Source of the DNA: Actinomycetes bacterium | GTDB taxonomy: Bacteria; Actinomycetota; Actinomycetes; Mycobacteriales; Mycobacteriaceae | Length of the DNA stretch: 20,188 nt | Assembly: GCA_023404955.1 (NCBI GenBank) | Contig: JAEXZY010000144.1 | Span: forward strand, 1-20,188 | Direction: 5' to 3' | Shown: in pieces, positions 14,048 to 20,188 of the stretch | Layout: every line of letters begins with the position of its first letter | Numbering within the stretch: the stretch's first letter is position 1 | Notes under the pieces: model-generated | The model's database searches: none | What the model saw: only the letters and a program-made list of their open reading frames with translations | Told to the model about the DNA's origin: nothing | Made by a program: the position numbers and the translations under genes

Positions 14048-14626
14048 ATGAGCAGCCCCGTGTCGCGGAGCGGTTCGATGCGCGCGGCCGACACCGATCG
14101 CATCCAGGTCGCGCAGCTGCTGACCGATGCCGCGGCGTCGGGCACGATCGGGGTGAGCGAGTACGAATCCCGGCTGGCCAGGGCATATGCCGCGCAGACC
14201 TGTGAGGAACTCGACCGGTTGTCGGCTGATTTGCCCGGCGCGATCACCCGCGGACGCAGCGGCACATGCCGGCCCGCACCGTCGAGCACCCTGCTCGCGA
14301 TCCTCTCTGGCTACGAGCGCCGCGGCCGGTGGAACGTACCGAAACGACTGACCACCGTCGCGCTGTGGGGCGGCGGGGTCGTCGACCTGCGGTACGCCGA
14401 CTTCACCGCCCACGACGTCGAGATCCGCACCTACTCGGTGATGGGCGGCCAGACGATCCTGGTGCCCCCGGAGGTGAACGTCGACCTCCGCGGCGTGTCG
14501 GTCATGGGCAGCTTCGACCACAGCATCGAAGGCGACGGCCACCCCAATGCACCCTGCGTGCGCATCTCCGGGTTCGCGCTGTGGGGCAGCGTCACGGTCA
14601 AGCGGAAAAAGCGCAAGTCCGCCTGA
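14048..14626 (+). CDS. DUF1707 protein with LiaF-like C-terminal domain
   Basis: The 192-aa protein has an N-terminal DUF1707 segment (about 10-65: MRAADTDRIQVAQLLTDAAA, then GTIGVSEYESRLARAYAAQT), a short linker, and a C-terminal beta-rich domain. The latter has repeated motifs such as YSVMGGQTILVPPEVNVDL, GVSVMGSF and SGFALWGSVTV, resembling the LiaF/cell-wall-active antibiotic response domain. It ends in a basic KRKKRKSA tail. There is no signal peptide or membrane helix. It corresponds to M. tuberculosis Rv0966c in position and architecture. Members are often linked to envelope-stress sensing, but no specific function is established to my knowledge. The gene converges with the VWA gene; the two stops are only 20 bp apart. 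Confidence 0.88.
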   Translation: MSSPVSRSGSMRAADTDRIQVAQLLTDAAASGTIGVSEYESRLARAYAAQTCEELDRLSADLPGAITRGRSGTCRPAPSSTLLAILSGYERRGRWNVPKRLTTVALWGGGVVDLRYADFTAHDVEIRTYSVMGGQTILVPPEVNVDLRGVSVMGSFDHSIEGDGHPNAPCVRISGFALWGSVTVKRKKRKSA

Positions 14627-14646
14627 GCGCCTGGACGATCGGCGAG

Positions 14647-16620
14647 CTACCGCCGCCGCTTGGACCCCAGATAGTCGCCGACCACCGCGGCGCCCAGCCC
14701 GTCGAGGTCCGGCACCACGACGCGGCCGCCCACGCGTCGGGCCACCTGATCGATGAACCGCGCCAACCCCGGGTCGCTCCCCAGCCGGAAGATCGTCACC
14801 TGAGCCCCGAGTCGCGCGACCTCGTCGAAGCCCTTGACGGTGTGGCCGATGGTCCGTGGGTGCGGCGGGTAGTCGAAAAAGACCGCGGGACTCCCGTTTC
14901 GGTCGAAGTCCTCGAGATGCGCGGTCGGCTCACCGTCGGTGACGACGAGGACGACGGGCTGCGCGTTCGGATGCCTGCGGAGGTGCCGAGTCGCCAGGGC
15001 CAGCGCGTGGTGCAGATTGGTGCCCTGTTCGTAGACACCCTCCAGCCCGGTCAGTTCGGCGGCGGTCACAGTGCGGGCATAGCGGCCGAACGCGACGATC
15101 TGCAGCGCGTCGGACCGGAACCGGGTGCTGACGAGGTGGTTGAGTGCGAGCGCGGTGCGCTTCATCGGCAGCCACCGGTTCTCCATCACCATCGAGAACG
15201 AGGTGTCCACCAGCAGCGCCACCGCGGCCTGGGTGCGGGTCTCGGTCTCGGAGATCTCGACGTCGTCGACGGTGAGACTGATCGTTCCCGTCCGCTCACC
15301 GGTGCCCGCCTCGCGGAGCACGGCGTTGGTCAGCGTCCGCGTGACGTTCCACGGCTCGGTGTCGCCGAACTGCCAGGGCCGCGTCGCACCTGTCAGCTCG
15401 CCGGCCGCACCGGCGCGGCGGGTGTCGCGTTCACCGTGGCGGCCCGAAAGCTGTTGAGCCACATCGCGCAGCGCGGTCTGCCCGAGCTGACGCATTGCCT
15501 TGGGTGAGAGCCGCCACTGCCCGTCGGCGCCGCGATCGAGGAATCCCTGGTTCATCAGCGCGCGTTCGAGTTCGGCCAGCGTGCGCGCGTTGACGGCGGC
15601 CTCGTCGCCGAGCTGGCGGGCGAGCATGTCGAGGTCGACGTCGTCCATCGTGGCGCCCGAATAACTCTGGGAGAGCTGCTCGGCGAGCTGCTCGAGCTCG
15701 GCGATGTCGGCCAGCGCCTGCGCACCCTCACCCATCCCCATCGGGTTGTCACCGGAGAAGCGCTCCGAGCCGTTCCAGTCCTCTCCGGGACGCGCCGCCT
15801 GTAGATGCGCGTCGAGCCGATCCAGCGCGTTCATCAGCGACGGCGAGCCGAAGGCTTGCTGCGCCAACGAGTCGAGCTCGGCGCGCTGCTGCTCGGACAG
15901 GCTGTTGCGGAAACGCTGAGCGGCCGCAGCACGTTTGGCGAGGGAATCGAGCAGCTCGTCGATGTTGCGCGGGTTCTCGGGGAAGAACTCGCCGTGTTTG
16001 GCCATGAAGTTCTCGAAGTCCTGCTGGCTGTCCTCGCCTTTGGCGTGTTTGTCCAGCAGATCGTTCAGATCGTCGAGCATGTCGTTGACACGCTGACGAT
16101 CCTCGTCGGTGGCGTTCTCCAACGCCTGCTTCATACCCGCGAAGCGCTGATCAAGCATCTCACGGCCCATGAGGTCCTTGATCTGCTCGTACTTCTCCCG
16201 CGCTTCCGGGGAGCGCCAGTCGTACTCGGAGAGCTCCTGGACGGCTTTGGCCGGCGAGGGTGAGAGCGAATCGAGCTGCAACTCGCCGAATCTCGCGTCA
16301 TCGTCGAGTGCGCGCGCCAGCTCTTTGCGTTCGGCGAGTACGGCCTGGTCGAGCAGCTTCTTGATGTCGGCCAGGGTTCCGTCGAGGTTGTTGCGCTGCA
16401 ACAGTTCCCGCCGTCGACGGTTGGCCTCGGCGGCCAGCTTGTCGGCGCCGGGCATGTTCTTCGACCCGCGACGCAGCAGCTCCTGCAGCGCACGCCGCGG
16501 CGAGGTGCCCTCCATGACGTCCTGCCCGATGGCTTCCAACGCCTCGCGCAGATCCACCGGAGGGGCCAGCGGATCCGGCCCGCCGGTGTATCGCGAATAC
16601 CGCGAGAAGTGTTTAGCCAT
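14647..16620 (-). CDS. VWA-domain protein with long helical N-terminal region (Rv0959-like, CoxE/ViaA-type)
   Basis: The 657-aa protein begins MAKHFSRYSRYTGGPDPLAP and is largely alpha-helical and charged for its first 400 residues. It ends in a von Willebrand factor A domain with a complete MIDAS: Asp472-Ser476 (DTSFS), Thr534 (QGTNLHHAL) and Asp562 (VTDGEPTAH). It has no signal peptide or membrane helix, so it is cytoplasmic. Partnered VWA proteins act with MoxR-type AAA+ ATPases in metal insertion or complex assembly (chelatase, CoxD/E, RavA/ViaA). The ATG at 16618-16620 overlaps the end of the ATPase gene by 8 bp (ATGGCTAA), implying coupled translation. The frame extends upstream to 16863, but those residues are a shadow of the ATPase gene. 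Client unknown. Confidence 0.9.
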   Translation of the reverse strand: MAKHFSRYSRYTGGPDPLAPPVDLREALEAIGQDVMEGTSPRRALQELLRRGSKNMPGADKLAAEANRRRRELLQRNNLDGTLADIKKLLDQAVLAERKELARALDDDARFGELQLDSLSPSPAKAVQELSEYDWRSPEAREKYEQIKDLMGREMLDQRFAGMKQALENATDEDRQRVNDMLDDLNDLLDKHAKGEDSQQDFENFMAKHGEFFPENPRNIDELLDSLAKRAAAAQRFRNSLSEQQRAELDSLAQQAFGSPSLMNALDRLDAHLQAARPGEDWNGSERFSGDNPMGMGEGAQALADIAELEQLAEQLSQSYSGATMDDVDLDMLARQLGDEAAVNARTLAELERALMNQGFLDRGADGQWRLSPKAMRQLGQTALRDVAQQLSGRHGERDTRRAGAAGELTGATRPWQFGDTEPWNVTRTLTNAVLREAGTGERTGTISLTVDDVEISETETRTQAAVALLVDTSFSMVMENRWLPMKRTALALNHLVSTRFRSDALQIVAFGRYARTVTAAELTGLEGVYEQGTNLHHALALATRHLRRHPNAQPVVLVVTDGEPTAHLEDFDRNGSPAVFFDYPPHPRTIGHTVKGFDEVARLGAQVTIFRLGSDPGLARFIDQVARRVGGRVVVPDLDGLGAAVVGDYLGSKRRR

Positions 16621-18004
16621 ATACAGTTTCGCCCTCTCCGGACACCTTGTCGATGCGCTTGGCGAGGTACAGCGCCTCGAGTGCCAGCTCGATCGCGGCG
16701 GCTCGCTGACCTTCCGTGGACGCCTCGAGGCGGCGCTGGATCTCGGCGACGGCGGGCACCTCGGGAAGCGCGGCGAGCACCTCGCGCGCCGACACCCGCT
16801 CACCGGTCGTGACGGGCGAGCCGTTCTCCACCGCGGTGACGATCGGGCCGACGTCGATGCCACCGAGCAGCCGCTGTGCTGTCTCGGCCGTGGCGCGCCG
16901 CAACAGGTGTTCGAGTACCGCCTGCTCGCGCCCCTCCTCGCCGGACTCGAACTCCAGCTTGCCGCGCAGTACGTCGATCACGGTGCCGAGATCGACCACC
17001 CGCGCCACCGGGTCCTGTTCGCCCAGCAGCGCCGCGCGGTGCCGCGCCGACGCGGCCACGGTCTCGGCCGCGGCGATCGCGAACCGCGCCGAGACGCCGG
17101 AACGTTGGTCGATCGCGGTCGATTCGCGCAGGGCACGCGCGAACCGGGCGAGGATCGCCATCAGGTAGGGCGGCACCTCGGCGGCCAGGTGCGCCTCCTG
17201 GGTGATGACGCCGACCTCGGCGTCGAGCTCGAGCGGGTAGTGCGTGCGGATCTCCGCGCCGAAGCGGTCCTTGAGCGGGGTGATGATGCGGCCGCGGTTG
17301 GTGTAGTCCTCCGGGTTGGCGCTGGCCACGACGAGGACGTCGAGCGGCAGCCGCAGCGTGTAGCCGCGGACCTGGATGTCGCGCTCCTCCATCACGTTGA
17401 GCATCGCGACCTGGATGCGCTCGGCGAGGTCGGGCAACTCGTTGACCGCGACGATGCCGCGGTGGGCGCGCGGGATCAGTCCGTAGGCGATGGTTTCGGG
17501 GTCACCGAGACTGCGCCCCTCGGCCACCTTGATCGGGTCGATGTCACCGACCAGGTCGGCCACGCTGGTGTCGGGGGTGGCGAGCTTCTCCGTGTAGCGC
17601 TCGCTGCGGTGCCGCCACGCGATCGGCAGGTCATCGCCGGAGTCGGCGGCCCGCCGGATCGACTCCGGCGTGATGGGGCTGTAGGGGTGCTCACCCAGTT
17701 CCGCCCCGGCGATCACCGGCGTCCACTCGTCGAGCAGTCCGCTCAGAGCGCGCAGCAAGCGGGTCTTGCCCTGCCCGCGCTCTCCCAGCAGCACCATGTC
17801 GTGGCCGGCGATCAGGGCCCGTTCCAGCTGCGGGATGACCGTGTCGTCGAAGCCGAGGATGCCCGGCCAGATCTGTTCGGCGGTGGCCCCCGAGCTGAGC
17901 GCGGCCAGCAGGTTCTCCCGGATCTCGGCCTTGACGCTGCGCTCCTGATGCCCCGAGGCACGCAGCTCGCCGACGGTGCGGGGCAGGTCGTTAGATGATG
18001 TCAC
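16613..18004 (-). CDS. MoxR/magnesium-chelatase-like AAA+ ATPase (Rv0958-like)
   Basis: The 463-aa protein starts MTSSNDLPRTVGELRASG. It has a Walker A motif GERGQGKT (74-81), a Walker-B-like motif GIVAVNELPDL in which the usual Asp is Asn188 followed by Glu189, sensor-1 Asn230 (ASANPEDY), and an arginine-finger region LKDRFG. A C-terminal helical lid follows. From memory, the NE form of Walker B is shared by homologues in other phyla, so it is a subfamily trait rather than damage. It most likely remodels or loads a metal or cofactor into a client together with the VWA protein encoded next. Mycobacteria make no chlorophyll, so true magnesium chelatase activity is not expected. Two adjacent GTG codons (18007, 18004) are possible starts; promoter geometry favours 18004 and a leaderless transcript. 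Confidence 0.9.
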   Translation of the reverse strand: MTSSNDLPRTVGELRASGHQERSVKAEIRENLLAALSSGATAEQIWPGILGFDDTVIPQLERALIAGHDMVLLGERGQGKTRLLRALSGLLDEWTPVIAGAELGEHPYSPITPESIRRAADSGDDLPIAWRHRSERYTEKLATPDTSVADLVGDIDPIKVAEGRSLGDPETIAYGLIPRAHRGIVAVNELPDLAERIQVAMLNVMEERDIQVRGYTLRLPLDVLVVASANPEDYTNRGRIITPLKDRFGAEIRTHYPLELDAEVGVITQEAHLAAEVPPYLMAILARFARALRESTAIDQRSGVSARFAIAAAETVAASARHRAALLGEQDPVARVVDLGTVIDVLRGKLEFESGEEGREQAVLEHLLRRATAETAQRLLGGIDVGPIVTAVENGSPVTTGERVSAREVLAALPEVPAVAEIQRRLEASTEGQRAAAIELALEALYLAKRIDKVSGEGETVYG

Positions 18005-18016
18005 CACTCCACGCTA
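18004..18016 (-). promoter_or_regulatory. Putative leaderless promoter of the MoxR-like ATPase
   Basis: On the minus strand a TAGCGT hexamer (18011-18016) ends 6 nt before the GTG at 18002-18004. This would place the transcription start on the first base of the start codon. No Shine-Dalgarno sequence is present at a usable distance, and no recognisable -35 is seen. Leaderless GTG starts are common in mycobacteria. Confidence 0.45.
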
Positions 18017-18043
18017 CGACTGTTCTCCGCGAGCGGGCGTCTC

Positions 18044-18083
18044 TGCACGCAAAACACCGCCTCAGGCAGGCATTTTGCGCACA
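18044..18083 (-). terminator. Hairpin terminator after purH
   Basis: Arms at 18044-18058 and 18069-18083 pair over 15 positions with a 10-nt loop. Four of the pairs are G-U wobbles in minus-strand RNA but would be A-C mismatches in plus-strand RNA. The structure is therefore specific for the purH direction. It starts 13 nt after the purH stop and separates purNH from the ATPase promoter. Confidence 0.55.
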
Positions 18084-18096
18084 GTCACGGCGATCG

Positions 18097-19680
18097 TCAG
18101 TGCGCGAAGTGGCGCGCCCCGGTGAGATAGAGCGTGATCCCGGCCTCCGCGGCGGCCGCGGTCACCTCGTCATCGCGCATCGAACCGCCAGGATGCACCA
18201 CGGCCGTCACCCCGGCCCGCGTCAGCGTCTGCAGCCCGTCGGGGAATGGGAAGAACGCGTCGGAGGCCGCGACGGCCCCCTGCGTGCGATCGCCGGCCCG
18301 CTCCACGGCCAGCCGCGCCGCGTCGACGCGGTTCACCTGACCCATGCCGACGCCGACCGTCGCGCCGTCCTTGGCGATCACGATCGCGTTCGACTTGACC
18401 GCGCGGCACGTCCGCCACGCGAACACCAGATCGGCGAGCACCGACGGATCCGCCGGCGTGCCGGTGGCCAGCGTCCAGTTCGCCGGATCGTCGCCGGACG
18501 CATCGACGGCGTCGCGCTGCTGCACCAGCAGGCCGCCACTGACCTGACGAAACTCGGTTCCCCCGGTCTGCGGCTCCGACGCCACCAGGATGCGGATGTT
18601 CTTCTTGCCGCGCAGCACCTCGACCGCGCCGTCCGCGTAAGCGGGGGCGACGATGACCTCGGTGAAGATCCCCGCCACCGTCTCGGCCATCTCGACGCTG
18701 ACCTCGGTGTTGGTGGCGATCACGCCACCGAACGCCGACAGCGGATCGCATTCGTGGGCCTTGCGGTGCGCATCGGCCACCGACACCGACGAGACCGCGA
18801 TGCCACACGGGTTGGCGTGCTTGATTATCGCCACGCAGATGTCCTCATGGTCGAACGCCGCACGCCACGCCGCGTCGGCATCGGTGTAGTTGTTGTACGA
18901 CATCTCCTTGCCGTGCAACTGTTCTGCCTGAGCCAGACCCGGCCAGCCGCCGTCATCGCTGTAGAGAGCCGCCTGCTGATGGGGGTTCTCGCCGTACCGG
19001 AGCACCGCGGTGCGCCGGAACGTCGCTCCGAACCACGGCGGCAGGGAGCCCGCGTCGGCCTCGACACCGTCCTCGGGCGCCAGCACCGACTCCATCCACG
19101 ACGCCACCGCGACGTCGTACTCCGCAGTGTGACGGAAAGCCAACGACGCCAGCCTTTTTCGCTCTGTGAGCGTGAAGCCGCCGGCCCGCACGGCAGCCAG
19201 CACGCCGTCGTACCCCAGCGGCTCGACGACCACCGCGACGCTCGGGTGATTCTTGGCCGCAGCGCGCACCATCGACGGGCCGCCGATGTCGATCTGCTCC
19301 ACGCACTCGTCGACCCCGGCTCCGGAGTTCACGGTCTCGGTGAAGGGGTACAGGTTCACCACGACGAGCTCGAACGCTTCCACGCCGAGGTCCTGTAGCG
19401 CCGAAACATGTTCGGCCTTGCGCTGATCGGCCAGCAGCCCGGCGTGGACGCGGGGATGCAGCGTCTTCACCCGGCCGTCGAGCACCTCGGGGAACCCGGT
19501 CACCTCCTCCACCGGGGTGACCGGAACACCGGCGTCGGCAATGGTTTTGGCCGTCGATCCGGTCGAGACGATGCTGACCCCGGCCTCGTGCAGACCCTGG
19601 GCCAGCGGAACGAGCCCGGTCTTGTCGTACACGCTGATCAGGGCGCGGCGGATACGCCGCCTGCCGTCGCTGTCGGTCAT
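18097..19680 (-). CDS. purH: Bifunctional AICAR transformylase / IMP cyclohydrolase
   Basis: The 527-aa PurH catalyses the last two steps of de novo IMP synthesis. The N-terminal cyclohydrolase part has RRALISVYDKTGL, STGSTAKTI and GRVKTLHPRVHAGLL. The C-terminal transformylase part has RYGENPHQ, Lys287-His288 in IIKHANPCG, DPLSAFGGVIA, WRTCRAVKSNAIV, and the terminal SDAFFPFPDGL and HPGGSMRDDEV blocks. Length matches the family and M. tuberculosis PurH (523 aa). The ATG at 19678-19680 overlaps the purN stop by 4 bp (ATGA). The open frame runs upstream to 20079, but those residues are an out-of-frame reading of purN. Confidence 0.97.
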   Translation of the reverse strand: MTDSDGRRRIRRALISVYDKTGLVPLAQGLHEAGVSIVSTGSTAKTIADAGVPVTPVEEVTGFPEVLDGRVKTLHPRVHAGLLADQRKAEHVSALQDLGVEAFELVVVNLYPFTETVNSGAGVDECVEQIDIGGPSMVRAAAKNHPSVAVVVEPLGYDGVLAAVRAGGFTLTERKRLASLAFRHTAEYDVAVASWMESVLAPEDGVEADAGSLPPWFGATFRRTAVLRYGENPHQQAALYSDDGGWPGLAQAEQLHGKEMSYNNYTDADAAWRAAFDHEDICVAIIKHANPCGIAVSSVSVADAHRKAHECDPLSAFGGVIATNTEVSVEMAETVAGIFTEVIVAPAYADGAVEVLRGKKNIRILVASEPQTGGTEFRQVSGGLLVQQRDAVDASGDDPANWTLATGTPADPSVLADLVFAWRTCRAVKSNAIVIAKDGATVGVGMGQVNRVDAARLAVERAGDRTQGAVAASDAFFPFPDGLQTLTRAGVTAVVHPGGSMRDDEVTAAAAEAGITLYLTGARHFAH

Positions 19681-20188
19681 CCTATGGTCGCCTTTCGTCC
19701 CGTCCAGGTGACGCCGCGGGTGGCCAGCGCCGCCAGGACATCCACCAGAAGTTCTCGTTCGATCGTCTTGATCCGTTCGTGCAGGGTGGCCTCGTCGTCG
19801 CCGTCGAGCACCGGCACCGCCTGTTGCGCGACGATCGGGCCGGTGTCGGTGCCCGCGTCGACGAGATGGACGGTGCAGCCGGTGACGCGGACGCCGTAGG
19901 CGAGCGCATCGGCGACGGCGTGCGCGCCGGGGAACGCGGGCAACAGCGCCGGATGGGTGTTGACCACCCGCCCGGGGAACCGCCAAAGGAACTCCGGGCC
20001 AAGGATTTTCATGAAGCCCGCCGACACGACCAGGTCGGGCTTGTGTGCTGCCGTCGCCGCCGTGATCGCGGCATCCCACGCGGCGCGGTCGGGGTGCGAG
20101 CGCAGCGGCACGGTGAACGTCGGGATCGCCGCGTCCTCGGCGATCTGCAGGGCACGACAGTCGCGGGGGGGGGCGGCCGCGCCGCCGC
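19677..20188 (-). CDS. purN: Phosphoribosylglycinamide formyltransferase, 5' end cut by the window edge
   Basis: About 169 codons of PurN are present. PurN transfers a formyl group from 10-formyl-THF to GAR. The catalytic Asn and His are in VVNTHPALLPAFPGAH and the catalytic Asp in HLVDAGTDTGPI. The conserved frame runs from RDCRALQIAEDAAIPTFTV onward; the GTG at 20111 is internal, not the start. Upstream of RDCRAL the translation becomes Gly/Ala/Pro-only, where the family has a conserved beta-strand ending in V-V-D-R. This coincides with a 9-G run and a NotI-type GCGGCCGC at the very end, so the last 20-25 bases may be unreliable. It overlaps purH by 4 bp. Confidence 0.93.
   Translation of the reverse strand, partial: GGAAAPPRDCRALQIAEDAAIPTFTVPLRSHPDRAAWDAAITAATAAHKPDLVVSAGFMKILGPEFLWRFPGRVVNTHPALLPAFPGAHAVADALAYGVRVTGCTVHLVDAGTDTGPIVAQQAVPVLDGDDEATLHERIKTIERELLVDVLAALATRGVTWTGRKATIG

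Noticed and set aside
16621..16863. Upstream extension of the VWA frame
   Set aside because: It is Arg/Ser-rich and overlaps the ATPase coding sequence. The conserved N-terminus begins at 16620.
16169..17998. Open frame of 609 codons on the plus strand opposite the ATPase and VWA genes
   Set aside because: It is antisense to two strongly conserved genes, its composition is unlike a protein, and it has no ribosome binding site.
17995..19398. Open frame of 467 codons on the plus strand opposite purH
   Set aside because: It is Arg/His/Gly-rich shadow translation of purH with no recognisable domain.
19677..20188. Possible frameshift or pseudogene in purN
   Set aside because: The frame is intact with all catalytic residues. 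Only the extreme edge is odd and is better explained by sequence quality or truncation by the window.
1..20188. tRNA, rRNA, CRISPR arrays, insertion sequences or phage genes
   Set aside because: None was seen. Codon use and gene order are uniform and typical of a mycobacterial core region.

Overview
The window reads as a chromosomal segment from a fast-growing mycobacterium (Mycolicibacterium type). The evidence is very high GC, the order moaB2-pepD-mprB-mprA-rpmF, an acyl-CoA/biotin-carboxylase operon matching the M. tuberculosis Rv0971c-Rv0976c block, a MoxR/VWA pair (Rv0958/Rv0959 type), purH-purN, and at the left edge the signal peptide and first mature residues of an MspA-family porin. 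MspA porins occur in fast growers and are absent from M. tuberculosis. All names rest on remembered family sequences and on motifs read here; no database search was made.

Left part (1-5360, all minus strand). It holds a truncated MspA-type porin with a plausible promoter and a leader of about 150 nt, a small uncharacterised protein with a perfect CRP-type palindrome just upstream, then moaB2, the membrane-anchored HtrA-like protease pepD, the stress two-component system mprB-mprA, and rpmF (ribosomal protein L32). pepD-moaB2 and mprA-mprB are joined by 4-bp stop/start overlaps. Direct CTGAGAG repeats with an 11-bp period lie upstream of both mprA and pepD. They look like MprA boxes and imply autoregulation plus control of the protease that acts in the same envelope-stress pathway.

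Middle part (5361-13961, plus strand). Six tightly packed genes encode an AtuA-like protein, two acyl-CoA dehydrogenases, a biotin-dependent carboxylase beta and alpha subunit, and an enoyl-CoA hydratase. Most junctions are 1-4 bp overlaps. The inventory is that of a leucine (Liu) or acyclic terpene (Atu) degradation cluster: dehydrogenation, gamma-carboxylation, then hydration of a 3-branched acyl-CoA. Active-site details agree: both dehydrogenases carry their only evident candidate base in the isovaleryl-CoA-dehydrogenase position, and the hydratase has one of the two canonical crotonase glutamates. The promoter overlaps two palindromes that could be an operator. This operon is the most interesting part of the window.

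Right part (13962-20188). A DUF1707/LiaF-like gene on the plus strand converges with a minus-strand set. That set is purN (5' end cut by the window edge) overlapping purH, then a hairpin with strand-directional wobble pairing, then a MoxR-type AAA+ ATPase with a probable leaderless start, overlapping a 657-residue VWA-domain protein by 8 bp.

Compared with M. tuberculosis as remembered, the copper island (csoR-ctpV), the PE_PGRS16-18 genes and vapBC9/lprP are absent, so this is a compact version of the locus. No tRNA, rRNA, CRISPR array, insertion sequence or prophage was seen.
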